A DNA stretch of 14,680 bases, taken from assembly GCA_006227085.1 (NCBI GenBank), contig SBFY01000025.1, positions 1-14,680 of the forward strand, written 5' to 3'. Positions 1-7,361 of this stretch are shown here, piece after piece (position 1 is the first letter of the stretch; every line of letters begins with the position of its first letter). A model generated the notes under the pieces. The model worked only from the letters and a program-made list of their open reading frames with translations, did not search any database and was not told the origin of the DNA. Position numbers and translations under genes: made by a program. This stretch comes from Gammaproteobacteria bacterium. Its GTDB lineage: Bacteria > Pseudomonadota > Gammaproteobacteria > Pseudomonadales > M0112.

Positions 1-245
1 ATAAAGCGGGATGGCAGGGTGATGAAAATCACCGGGCATTGGCGGATGACATCGGCCAGTGTGTGCGTGGCGCGAATGCGGGGCGACAGGGGAATATCCG
101 CCAGGTAAGGGCTGGTATGGGTATCGTTGACCTGGTCGACCACGGCAGCAGCGTATTCCCAGCCGAGTACCTCATGCCCGTTATGGGCGATCAGGTTGGC
201 AAGTGCCGTACCCATATTGCCCATGCCGATGATGCCAGTTGCCAT
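1..245 (-). CDS. gpsA: Glycerol-3-phosphate dehydrogenase [NAD(P)+], N-terminal part (cut by window edge)
   Basis: Partial gene: only the first 81 codons lie in the window. The protein begins MATGIIGMGNMGTALANLIA, which has the GxGxxG dinucleotide-binding loop (GMGNMG) of a Rossmann fold. Further on, about residues 52-58, it has LADIPLSPRIRAT and then VIFITLPSRF, matching the NAD-binding domain of GpsA. GpsA reduces dihydroxyacetone phosphate to sn-glycerol-3-phosphate in the cytoplasm, the entry step of phospholipid synthesis. The ATG at 245 is preferred because AAGGAGA lies just upstream. An in-frame ATG at 269 would add eight residues but lacks a ribosome site. The gene follows acnB on the same strand, but a strong terminator lies between them, so its promoter is unclear. 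Another NAD-dependent dehydrogenase of the same fold is the alternative, since the substrate domain is not visible. Confidence 0.85.
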   Translation of the reverse strand, partial: MATGIIGMGNMGTALANLIAHNGHEVLGWEYAAAVVDQVNDTHTSPYLADIPLSPRIRATHTLADVIRQCPVIFITLPSRF

Positions 246-273
246 ACGCGTCTCCTTTTCCTGAAGCATAAAC

Positions 274-301
274 AAAAAACCCCGCCGGGGCGGGGTTTTT
301 T
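274..301 (-). terminator. Rho-independent terminator of acnB
   Basis: A perfect GC stem (CCCCGCC pairing with GGCGGGG, or 6 bp with a 4-base loop) is flanked by A6 on one side and T6 on the other. It starts 11 bases past the acnB stop codon. Because of the A and T tracts it would work in both directions. It separates acnB from gpsA on the same strand. Confidence 0.9.
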
Positions 302-312
302 GTGCACAGCGA

Positions 313-2925
313 TTACGCTTTCACCACATCGATTTGCTGGACCGGGATGGTATCGGCTTTTGCCGCTTTATCCTGGAAGTCCTTCATCTGGTCGAAGTTC
401 ATGTAGCGGTAGATGTCTTTCGACATGGCATCCAGCTTGCTGGCGTATTCGAGGTATTCCTCGCGGGTCGGCAGCTTGCCCAGGATCGCACCCACCGCCG
501 CCAGTTCGGCCGAGGTCAGGTACACATTGGCACCATCGCCCAGGCGGTTCGGGAAGTTACGGGTGGATGTCGACAACACGGTGGCGTTGTTCGCCACACG
601 CGCCTGGTTGCCCATGCACAGCGAACAGCCCGGCATTTCAGTGCGGGCACCGGCAGCACCGTAGATGTTATAGAAACCTTCTTCCATCAACTGGTGCTCG
701 TCCATGCGGGTCGGTGGGGCAATCCACATACGGGTCGGGATACCGCCTTTGTGCTGCGCCAGCAGTTTGCCAGCGGCGCGGTAATGACCGATGTTGGTCA
801 TGCACGAACCGATAAACACTTCATCCACCTTGTCACCCGCCACATCCGACAGGGTGCGGGCATCGTCCGGGTCATTCGGGGCGCAGACGATCGGTTCCTT
901 GATGTCATCCATGTTGATCTCGATGACAGCGGCGTACTCGGCGTCCTTGTCGGCTTCCAGCAGGGATGGTTTGGCCAGCCATTCTTCCATCTTGGCAATA
1001 CGGCGGGAGATGGTGCGGGCATCACCATAACCATCGGCAATCATCGACTTCAGCAGCACGATGTTGGAACGCAGGTATTCGCTGATGGTTTCTTTCGAGA
1101 GTTTGATGGTGCAGCCGGCAGCGGAACGCTCGGCAGATGCATCGGACAGCTCGAACGCTTGCTCGACCGTCAGGTTTTCAACGCCTTCGATTTCGAGGAT
1201 GTTGCCGGAGAAGATGTTCTTCTTGCCTTTCTTCTCGACGGTCAGCAAGCCTTGCTTGATGGCATACAGCGGGATGGCATGCACGAGATCACGCAAGGTG
1301 ATGCCGGGCTGCATTTTGCCGCTGAAGCGCACCAGTACCGATTCCGGCATGTCCAGCGGCATCACGCCGGTGGCGGCAGCAAATGCGACCAGCCCAGAAC
1401 CGGCCGGAAAAGAAATGCCGATCGGGAAGCGAGTGTGCGAATCACCGCCGGTGCCGACGGTGTCGGGCAGCAGCATGCGGTTCAACCAGCTGTGGATGAT
1501 GCCGTCACCAGGACGCAGCGACACACCACCACGGTTGCGGATGAAATCCGGCAGCGTGTGCTGGGTTTCGATATCGACCGGTTTCGGGTAAGCGGCGGTG
1601 TGGCAGAACGACTGCATCACCAGGTCTGCCGAGAAGCCGAGGCAGGCGAGGTCTTTCAGTTCATCGCGGGTCATCGGGCCGGTGGTGTCCTGCGAGCCGA
1701 CGGTGGTCATTTTGGGTTCGCAATAGGTGCCGGGGCGAATGCCTTTCACACCACAGGCACGGCCGACCATTTTCTGCGCCAGCGTAAAGCCCTTGCCGCT
1801 GTCTTTCGGTGCGGCCGGCATGCGGAACAGGTCAGTGGGGCCCAGGCCCAGTGCTTCGCGGGCATTGTTGGTGAGGCCACGGCCGATGATCAGGTTGATG
1901 CGGCCACCGGCCTGCACTTCATCAAGGATCACATCGGATTTGAAACCGAATTCGCTGACCACTTTGCCATTGACGAGGATCTGGCCGTCATACGGGCGGA
2001 TTTCAATCTCGTCGCCCATATTGAGGTCATCCACGGGTGCTTCAAACACCAGCGCGCCGGCATCTTCCATCGTGTTGAAGAAAATCGGGGCAACCTTGCC
2101 GCCGATACAGATGCCGCCAGCACGCTTGTTCGGTACGCCGGGGATATCGTCACCGAAATACCACAGCACCGAGTTGGTGGCGGATTTGCGCGATGAGCCG
2201 GTGCCCACCACATCACCCACGAAAGCGACCGGCAGGCCTTTGGCCTTGACCGCTTCGATTTGCGCGATCGGACCCGTCTTGCCGGCTTCCTGCGGTTCCA
2301 GTCCCTCACGCTTCATCTTGTACATGGCCAGCGCATGCAAGGGGATATCCGGGCGTGACCAGGCATCCGGTGCCGGTGACAGGTCGTCGGTATTGGTTTC
2401 GCCGGTGACCTTGAACACCACTGCCTTGATGCTGTCCGGCACCTTGCCACGGCTGGTGAACCACTCGCCATCGGCCCAGGATTGCATCAGTGCCTTGGCA
2501 TGGGCATTGCCGGCCTTGGCTTTTTCATCGACATCGTGGAAACGGTCGAACATCAGCAGCGTGTGTTTCAGTTGTTCGGCAGCGGCGGCAGCCAGCTCCT
2601 TGTCATCCAGCAGTTTCACCAGCGTTTCGATGTTGTAACCGCCGAGCATGCCGCCCAGCAGTTTCACGGCGTGCTGGCGGTCAATCAGCGGGCTTTGGGC
2701 CTTGCCCAGGGCCACGTCTGACAGGAACGCGGCTTTCACGTAAGCGGCTTCATCCACACCTGGCGGCACACGGTCGGTGACCAGTTCCAGCAGGAAGGCT
2801 TCCTCGCCCTTGGGCGGGTTTTTCAGCAGCTCCACCAGGCTGGCCATCTGGGCAGCAGACAGGGGGAGTGGGGGGATGCCTTGGGCAGCGCGTTCAGCGA
2901 CGTGGTTGCGGTATTCCTGGAGCAC
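313..2925 (-). CDS. acnB: Aconitate hydratase B (bifunctional aconitase / 2-methylisocitrate dehydratase)
   Basis: Cytoplasmic TCA-cycle enzyme that interconverts citrate and isocitrate with a [4Fe-4S] cluster. AcnB-type enzymes can also hydrate 2-methyl-cis-aconitate. The sequence follows Escherichia coli AcnB almost end to end. It opens with the HEAT-like domain (EYRNHVAERAAQGIPPLPL), then the swivelling domain (TGETNTDDLSPAPDAWSRPD), then the catalytic domains. The cluster cysteines are visible: C708 in SCMTNIGH, and C767 and C770 in GCSLCMGNQ. I start it at GTG 2925, which has AGGA eight bases upstream, gives 870 residues, and aligns with the usual start. The ATG at 2940 (875 residues) lacks a clear ribosome site. 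An ATG at 3006 would sit almost at the predicted transcript start and adds Arg-rich residues unlike the family. A terminator follows the gene, so it is probably transcribed alone. Confidence 0.97.
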   Translation of the reverse strand: MLQEYRNHVAERAAQGIPPLPLSAAQMASLVELLKNPPKGEEAFLLELVTDRVPPGVDEAAYVKAAFLSDVALGKAQSPLIDRQHAVKLLGGMLGGYNIETLVKLLDDKELAAAAAEQLKHTLLMFDRFHDVDEKAKAGNAHAKALMQSWADGEWFTSRGKVPDSIKAVVFKVTGETNTDDLSPAPDAWSRPDIPLHALAMYKMKREGLEPQEAGKTGPIAQIEAVKAKGLPVAFVGDVVGTGSSRKSATNSVLWYFGDDIPGVPNKRAGGICIGGKVAPIFFNTMEDAGALVFEAPVDDLNMGDEIEIRPYDGQILVNGKVVSEFGFKSDVILDEVQAGGRINLIIGRGLTNNAREALGLGPTDLFRMPAAPKDSGKGFTLAQKMVGRACGVKGIRPGTYCEPKMTTVGSQDTTGPMTRDELKDLACLGFSADLVMQSFCHTAAYPKPVDIETQHTLPDFIRNRGGVSLRPGDGIIHSWLNRMLLPDTVGTGGDSHTRFPIGISFPAGSGLVAFAAATGVMPLDMPESVLVRFSGKMQPGITLRDLVHAIPLYAIKQGLLTVEKKGKKNIFSGNILEIEGVENLTVEQAFELSDASAERSAAGCTIKLSKETISEYLRSNIVLLKSMIADGYGDARTISRRIAKMEEWLAKPSLLEADKDAEYAAVIEINMDDIKEPIVCAPNDPDDARTLSDVAGDKVDEVFIGSCMTNIGHYRAAGKLLAQHKGGIPTRMWIAPPTRMDEHQLMEEGFYNIYGAAGARTEMPGCSLCMGNQARVANNATVLSTSTRNFPNRLGDGANVYLTSAELAAVGAILGKLPTREEYLEYASKLDAMSKDIYRYMNFDQMKDFQDKAAKADTIPVQQIDVVKA

Positions 2926-3012
2926 AGTGGATGTCCTCATGTTGCGGGTGGGCCTGCGGTGCCGGGGTCGCCGGCGGGCAGGCAGGCTGGCCCCATGCCA
3001 GCCCATCTTTCG
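2926..3012 (-). promoter_or_regulatory. Structured 5' leader of acnB
   Basis: About 90 bases lie between the predicted acnB transcript start and its GTG. They hold two inverted repeats: GGCTGG/CCAGCC (2985-2990 with 2998-3003) and GCCGG/CCGGC (2961-2965 with 2971-2975). The leader is strikingly GC-rich. No riboswitch class is recognised. Whether it regulates anything is inference. Confidence 0.35.
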
Positions 3013-3020
3013 GGGGCTGC

Positions 3021-3050
3021 ATTATACGCCAAGGGGGTGCTCCGGGTCGA
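3021..3050 (-). promoter_or_regulatory. Predicted sigma70 promoter of acnB
   Basis: On the minus strand a perfect -10 TATAAT (complement of 3021-3026) lies 18 bases from TCGACC (complement of 3045-3050), a 4/6 match to the -35 consensus. Transcription would start near 3013-3015, giving a leader of about 90 bases. Confidence 0.65.
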
Positions 3051-3082
3051 TTGGATCGCTGTCTTAGGGCAGGGTTTCTGGC

Positions 3083-4969
3083 ATGATAAAAAGAGTCATC
3101 CTGAGTGAAGTCATGTTGGTGCAGAATATCCAGCAAGCCGTGGAAACAGTGGTCGGGCAGGTTGGTCCGGTCATCCGCCTGGCCATTCCGCTGGGGCTGG
3201 GAAAACCCAATGCGTTCGTGAATGCCTTGTATGCGCGGGTCAAGGCTGACCCTGCCTTGCGATTGGAAATCTATACGGCCCTGTCACTGTCGAAGCCGCG
3301 TGGTGGTGGTGAACTGGAGCAGCGCTTCCTGGGGCCGTTCGTTGAGCGCGTCTATGGCGATTATGAGGAATTGCAGTACCTGAAAGATCGCCGGGCGGGT
3401 GCATTGCCGGGCAATATCGCGATCCATGAATTTTTCTTCCAGCCGGCCAGCCAATTGGCGAATGCAGATGCACAGCAGCATTACATCAGCAGTAATTACA
3501 CGCATGTTGCCCGTGACCTTAATGCACGTGGTGTGAATGTGCTGGCGCAGATGGTGGCAGTGCAGGATGGCCGTTACAGCCTTTCCTGCAACCCCGAGGT
3601 GACACTGGACCTGCTGCCGCTGATGCAACAGCGCAAAGCGCAGGGGGAAGCCATAATGCTGGTGGGGCAGGTGCATCATGCCTTGCCATTCATGGCGAAT
3701 GATGCGGAAGTGGCCGGGTCATTATTCGATGCGCTGGTCGATGAACCCGCGGCGAATACCGCCTTGTTCAGTGTGCCCAATATGCCGGTGACCTTGCAGG
3801 ATCACTGCATCGGTTTGCATGCCAGTATGCTGGTGAAGGATGGCGGGACCTTGCAGATCGGCATCGGCTCATTGGGTGATGCCGTGGCGCATCACTTGTT
3901 GCTGCGGCAAAACCAGTCACAGGCTTACCAGGCCATTGTCCAGCAGCTGGATTTGCCAGCCAATGTTCGTGAACTGGTGCAGCAGGAAGGCGGTATCGGG
4001 CCGTTTTCTGAAGGGGTTTACGCCTGCAGCGAAATGATCACCGAAGCCATGCTGGCCTTGTTGCAGGGCGGTGTGATCAAGCGCCATGTGCAGCCGGGTA
4101 ATGTGCTCGTGCATGGTGGCTTTTTCCTGGGCTCGAATGCGTTTTACCAAGGCTTGCGGGACCTGACGGATGTGCAGCGTGATGCGATCCACATGACGCG
4201 CATCAGCGAGGTCAACCACCTGTATGGTGATGAGGATCGCAAGCGCCAACAGCGGCAACATGCCCGTTTTATCAATACCATTTTCACGGCCACGGCGCTG
4301 GGTGCCGGTGTGTCGGACCAGCTCGATGATGGGCGGGTGTTATCCGGCGTGGGAGGGCAGTACAACTTTGTCAGCCAGGCCCATGAGTTGGCGGGTGCGC
4401 GCTCCATCCTGTTATTACGCAGCTGGCGTGAACGCGGCAGCGAGGCTGCCAGCAATATCGTCTGGCAGTATGCCCATGCCACGATCCCGCGCCATTTGCG
4501 TGACATCATCGTGACGGAATACGGGATTGCCGATTTGCGTGGTCGCAGTGATCGTGAAGTGGTCGAGGCGATGCTGTCGGTCACCGATGCCCGCTTCCAG
4601 GCAGGCCTGGTCAAACAGGCGCAAGCGGCCGGGAAATTGCCTGCCGATTACCGTGTGCCGGATCAATTCCGTCGCAATACCCCGGCACGCCTTGACGCCT
4701 TGCGTGCGGCCAGCCTGGGCAGTTTCCCGGAGTTCCCGCTGGGCTGTGATTTCGATCCGCTGGAGCAGGCATTGCTGAAAGCCCTGCGATGGCTGAAGGA
4801 AAAAGCCCAGCCACGGCATTTCCTCGAGTTGGGGCGGCGTGTGCTGGAAGAGGCCGATGCACAGGGCTTTGACGACCATCTCAAGCGCATGGGATTGGCC
4901 AAGCCGGTGAATTTCAAACAAAAACTCGAACGCAGCCTGCTGCTGGCGGCGCTGGTGGCAACCCGCTGA
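3083..4969 (+). CDS. Acetyl-CoA hydrolase/transferase family protein
   Basis: A 628-residue cytoplasmic enzyme of the acetyl-CoA hydrolase / CoA-transferase family (class I CoA-transferase fold). Family members hydrolyse acetyl-CoA or move CoA between acids such as acetate and succinate. The substrate here cannot be read from sequence. Visible features are RLAIPLGLGKPNAFVNALY near the N-terminus, a glycine loop GIGSLGDAV (G260-G262), and GVYACSEM, where E317 aligns with the catalytic Glu of the HTEMFSDG motif of butyryl-CoA transferases. The C-terminal domain contains GVGGQYNFVSQA and VTEYGIADLRGR (residues 477-488). It is longer than the roughly 500-residue members. ATG 3083 has AGGG eight bases upstream, but ATG 3113 (MLVQNIQQAV) is possible. 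The gene is divergent from acnB, which fits a role in acetate or propionate metabolism, though that is inference. Confidence 0.88.
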   Translation: MIKRVILSEVMLVQNIQQAVETVVGQVGPVIRLAIPLGLGKPNAFVNALYARVKADPALRLEIYTALSLSKPRGGGELEQRFLGPFVERVYGDYEELQYLKDRRAGALPGNIAIHEFFFQPASQLANADAQQHYISSNYTHVARDLNARGVNVLAQMVAVQDGRYSLSCNPEVTLDLLPLMQQRKAQGEAIMLVGQVHHALPFMANDAEVAGSLFDALVDEPAANTALFSVPNMPVTLQDHCIGLHASMLVKDGGTLQIGIGSLGDAVAHHLLLRQNQSQAYQAIVQQLDLPANVRELVQQEGGIGPFSEGVYACSEMITEAMLALLQGGVIKRHVQPGNVLVHGGFFLGSNAFYQGLRDLTDVQRDAIHMTRISEVNHLYGDEDRKRQQRQHARFINTIFTATALGAGVSDQLDDGRVLSGVGGQYNFVSQAHELAGARSILLLRSWRERGSEAASNIVWQYAHATIPRHLRDIIVTEYGIADLRGRSDREVVEAMLSVTDARFQAGLVKQAQAAGKLPADYRVPDQFRRNTPARLDALRAASLGSFPEFPLGCDFDPLEQALLKALRWLKEKAQPRHFLELGRRVLEEADAQGFDDHLKRMGLAKPVNFKQKLERSLLLAALVATR

Positions 4970-4990
4970 GATCTTCATGCTGCCGGCGTA

Positions 4991-5020
4991 AAAACCGGTG
5001 ACCATCTGGGCCGGTTTGTT
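4991..5020 (+). terminator. Terminator-like hairpin after the acetyl-CoA hydrolase gene
   Basis: AAACCGG (4992-4998) pairs with CCGGTTT (5011-5017) around a 12-base interior that can pair further (CC with GG). An interrupted T tract, TTTGTT, follows. It lies about 20 bases after the stop codon at 4969. The U tract is imperfect, so efficiency is uncertain. Confidence 0.5.
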
Positions 5021-5025
5021 AAAAT
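4998..5025 (+). promoter_or_regulatory. Possible promoter of the DUF1289-miaE unit
   Basis: GTGACC (4998-5003, 4/6 to the -35 consensus), a 16-base spacer and TAAAAT (5020-5025, 5/6 to the -10 consensus) lie upstream of the start at 5058. The leader would be about 25 bases. The site overlaps the hairpin that ends the previous gene. Weak -35; predicted by eye only. Confidence 0.4.
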
Positions 5026-5057
5026 AGTCTTTTGCCGTCCAGCCAGCCGTACTGTCC

Positions 5058-5534
5058 ATGACCTCAAACCCGCATCATCCCCAGCGCATCGTCACGCCTT
5101 GCATCGGTGTCTGCTCCACGGCCATTGGTGACAGTGTGTGCCGTGGCTGCAAGCGCTTCAATCACGAAGTGATCAACTGGAACGGTTACAGCGAAGACGA
5201 AAAGCAGAGTGTCGACCGTCGGCTGGAACAATTGCTTAGCCGGGTGATGCAGGGGAAGTTCGTGATCCAGGATGAGGGTTTGCTGCGCTGGCAAATCCAT
5301 ACCCAACAGATCCGCATCTACCCATACCGCGATATGTACTGTGCCTTGTTTGAGTTGCTGCGCGCTGGCGCCGGGCAGATCCGTGATCCCGGGCAATTCG
5401 GCTTCGATGTGCTGCCGGAGCATCAGGGGCAATCGTTGTTTGCGTTGCGCGAACAGGTCGACAAGGAGTTTTACCTGCTTTCGGAGATCTATTACGAGCG
5501 CCATATCGGCCCATTGGTGCAGGTGTCGCAATGA
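5058..5534 (+). CDS. DUF1289 domain-containing protein
   Basis: A 158-residue protein whose first 60 residues carry the DUF1289 Cys motif: TPCIGVCS, then CRGCKRFNHEVINWNGYS, so cysteines C15, C19, C28 and C31 (C-x3-C-x8-C-x2-C). This spacing suggests a metal or Fe-S site, but the domain has no established function known to me. Residues 61-158 are soluble with no membrane segment or recognised motif (RIYPYRDMYCALFELLRAGA, then a Leu/Tyr-rich end). The stop overlaps the miaE start as ATGA, so the two are translationally coupled and may share a task in tRNA modification or in supplying electrons or metal; that link is inference. No clear ribosome site precedes the ATG. Confidence 0.85.
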   Translation: MTSNPHHPQRIVTPCIGVCSTAIGDSVCRGCKRFNHEVINWNGYSEDEKQSVDRRLEQLLSRVMQGKFVIQDEGLLRWQIHTQQIRIYPYRDMYCALFELLRAGAGQIRDPGQFGFDVLPEHQGQSLFALREQVDKEFYLLSEIYYERHIGPLVQVSQ

Positions 5535-6133
5535 CTGCGCTTGATGAAATCCATGCCTTCCTGGCTTGCCGCACCCCGCAGGGCTGGATTGATGAGGCAC
5601 TCAAACATCCGGATGTCCTGTTGATCGACCATGCCAATTGTGAGAAGAAGGCGGCAGCCACGGCGCTGAACCTGCTGTTCAAGTACATCGATCGCCCGGA
5701 ATTGCTGCAAAAACTGTCCAAGCTGGCGCGTGAGGAATTGCGTCATTTCGAACAGGTCACGGCCTTGATGAAGCGGCGCGGTATCGAGTATGCGCCGGTA
5801 TCGTCCGCACGTTATGCGGGTGGTCTGCGTGAATGCATGCGCACCAGTGAGCCCGGTCGGCTGGTCGATGTGCTGATCATCGGCGCGTTTATCGAGGCGC
5901 GTTCCTGTGAGCGTTTCGCCGCGCTGGCACCATACCTGGATGATGAGTTGAAGAAGTTTTACGAATCGCTATTGGCATCAGAATCACGCCACTACCGCGA
6001 TTACCTGAATCTTGCCGAGCGCTATGCCGGCCGTGATATCAGTGACCGGGTGCAGCTGTTCCGTGAGCGTGAAGCGGAGTTGATTGCCTCAGCGGATAAC
6101 GAATTCCGCTTTCATTCCGGCGTGCCGGTATAG
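5531..6133 (+). CDS. miaE: tRNA 2-methylthio-N6-isopentenyladenosine-37 hydroxylase (MiaE)
   Basis: A 200-residue non-haem diiron monooxygenase with a ferritin-like four-helix fold. MiaE uses O2 to hydroxylate the isopentenyl group of ms2i6A37 in tRNAs that read U-starting codons. The diiron ligands are all visible: E38 (DHANCEKKAA), E69 and H72 (REELRHFEQ), E122 (IEARSCERF), and E151 and H154 (ESRHYRDY). Length matches the family. The ATG overlaps the stop of the DUF1289 gene by four bases (ATGA), with AGGTG upstream as ribosome site. Its last 22 bases overlap the end of the convergent pilin gene. The reaction needs oxygen, so the host is expected to respire aerobically at least part of the time. 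Confidence 0.95.
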   Translation: MTALDEIHAFLACRTPQGWIDEALKHPDVLLIDHANCEKKAAATALNLLFKYIDRPELLQKLSKLAREELRHFEQVTALMKRRGIEYAPVSSARYAGGLRECMRTSEPGRLVDVLIIGAFIEARSCERFAALAPYLDDELKKFYESLLASESRHYRDYLNLAERYAGRDISDRVQLFREREAELIASADNEFRFHSGVPV

Positions 6134-6624
6134 GGAATATCCCGGCAGGCAATCGGCAGTAACTTGTTGTCGACGGTCGTGCGATTGTCACCCGCGAGCT
6201 CCATGCCCGGCGGCGGATGCGAATAACCGCAGTTCCATGAAATCGGGCTCCCCTGGCTGTCTTCCACAAACAGGGGTTGCAGGCTGAGGATTTGCCCATG
6301 CAGCTTGGTGTTGGCCTTATGGCCAAAGTACAGGTGCATGGCACCATCCACGATCTCGATTTTGGTGACGTAATTACCGATCAGTTTGTCGGCTGCGGGC
6401 AGTCCGGCTTCTTCATTGTCTTCCGGAAAGGCCTTGTGCACGACCCAGTAATCCATGATCGGGGTCTTGAGGGCATCGGTCATGCCGAGGGCTTCGTTCA
6501 CTTGTTCGCGGATGCCGATGTTGCCGGTCATCGGCACAATCATCAATGACAGGATGGCGAGGATGAGCAGGGCGATCATCATCTCCATCAGGGTGAAGCC
6601 GTTCTGTGATGATGTCCGTTTCAT
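6112..6624 (-). CDS. Type IV pilin-like protein (orphan)
   Basis: A 170-residue protein with a classic class III prepilin leader. The short basic leader MKRTSSQNG is followed by FTLMEMMIALLILAILSLMI. PilD-type cleavage would fall after G9, leaving F1 and E5 in the mature 161-residue protein, then a hydrophobic N-terminal helix. Near the C-terminus C132 (ISWNCGYS) and C160 (LPIACRD) bracket a 28-residue loop like the disulfide-bonded D-region of PilA pilins. It could be a major or minor pilin or a pseudopilin. No assembly genes are nearby, so it would depend on machinery encoded elsewhere. It lies 20 bases after lpxH on the same strand and lacks a clear ribosome site. It overlaps the end of miaE by 22 bases. 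Confidence 0.85.
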   Translation of the reverse strand: MKRTSSQNGFTLMEMMIALLILAILSLMIVPMTGNIGIREQVNEALGMTDALKTPIMDYWVVHKAFPEDNEEAGLPAADKLIGNYVTKIEIVDGAMHLYFGHKANTKLHGQILSLQPLFVEDSQGSPISWNCGYSHPPPGMELAGDNRTTVDNKLLPIACRDIPYTGTPE

Positions 6625-6644
6625 GGAAGCAGTGTAACAAGGAA

Positions 6645-7358
6645 TCAGGCAGGAATCGGGAAGGATTCCAGTTCAGGCCCGTGGCGATCCCAGCGGATCA
6701 GCCAGCCGTTGGTGTCCCAGTCGCCGAGCACGATGCGGCTGCCGTGGGTAACCGGGTGTGTGGCAGGACGGTGCGTATGACCGTGAATCAGCAGGTCAAC
6801 GCCGTATTCCGCCATGATGCGATCCACTTCGGCCGGGCTCACATCCATGATGTCTTCAGCCTTGTTGGAGCTGGCTTCGCGGCTGCCTTCCCGCAACTGG
6901 GCAGCAATCTGCCGGCGTTCAGCGAGGGGCTTGGCCAGCAGGGCCTGCTGCCATGCCGGTTGGCGGACCTGTTCGCGGAAGGCGAGGTAATCGGTATCGG
7001 CGGTGCAGAGGGTGTCGCCGTGCATCAGCAGCGCCTGCCGGCCACCGATGTCGATGAGCGTCGGGTCGGCCAGCAAGACACAGCCACTTTCCATACAGAA
7101 GGTATCGCCCAGCAGGAAATCGCGATTGCCGTGCATCACATACACCGGCACGGTGTGGCTGAGTTGTTGCAAGCCTTCGCGCACCTGGGTGGCCAGTGCG
7201 CTGTCATCGTCATCACCGATCCAGGCCTCGAACAGGTCTCCGAGGATATACAGCGCGTCGGCACGCCGGGCTGGCCCCTGCAGGAAAGACAGGAAGGCCC
7301 GCAGTGTGGCGGGCCTTGAGCTGTCGAGGTGCAGGTCAGAGATGAAAAGGGTAGGCAC
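6645..7358 (-). CDS. lpxH: UDP-2,3-diacylglucosamine diphosphatase (LpxH)
   Basis: Fourth step of lipid A synthesis: hydrolysis of UDP-2,3-diacylglucosamine to lipid X and UMP at the inner face of the cytoplasmic membrane. The 237 residues show the calcineurin-like metallophosphoesterase motifs in order: FISDLHLD (D8, H10), GDLFEAWIGDD (D41), HGNRD (76-80), LMHGD (H113) and IHGHTH (192-196), the usual Mn2+-binding set. Length is typical. The start is GTG at 7358, only three bases after the ppiB stop, with no good ribosome site, so translation is probably coupled to ppiB. The ppiB-lpxH pairing and its divergence from glnS match Pseudomonas gene order. Confidence 0.95.
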   Translation of the reverse strand: MPTLFISDLHLDSSRPATLRAFLSFLQGPARRADALYILGDLFEAWIGDDDDSALATQVREGLQQLSHTVPVYVMHGNRDFLLGDTFCMESGCVLLADPTLIDIGGRQALLMHGDTLCTADTDYLAFREQVRQPAWQQALLAKPLAERRQIAAQLREGSREASSNKAEDIMDVSPAEVDRIMAEYGVDLLIHGHTHRPATHPVTHGSRIVLGDWDTNGWLIRWDRHGPELESFPIPA

Positions 7359-7361
7359 GGT

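Noticed and set aside
334..2196. Long open frame (620 codons) on the plus strand opposite acnB
   Set aside because: It mirrors acnB codons on the opposite strand; its translation is His/Gly/Arg-rich with no family motif, while the acnB frame is unmistakable.
3067..3090. Possible sigma54 promoter (GG ... GGCATG) before the acetyl-CoA hydrolase gene
   Set aside because: The GG and GC elements are separated by 11 bases rather than the required 10, and the rest of the consensus is missing.
6606..7319. 237-codon open frame on the plus strand opposite lpxH
   Set aside because: Shadow of lpxH, which carries all metallophosphoesterase motifs.
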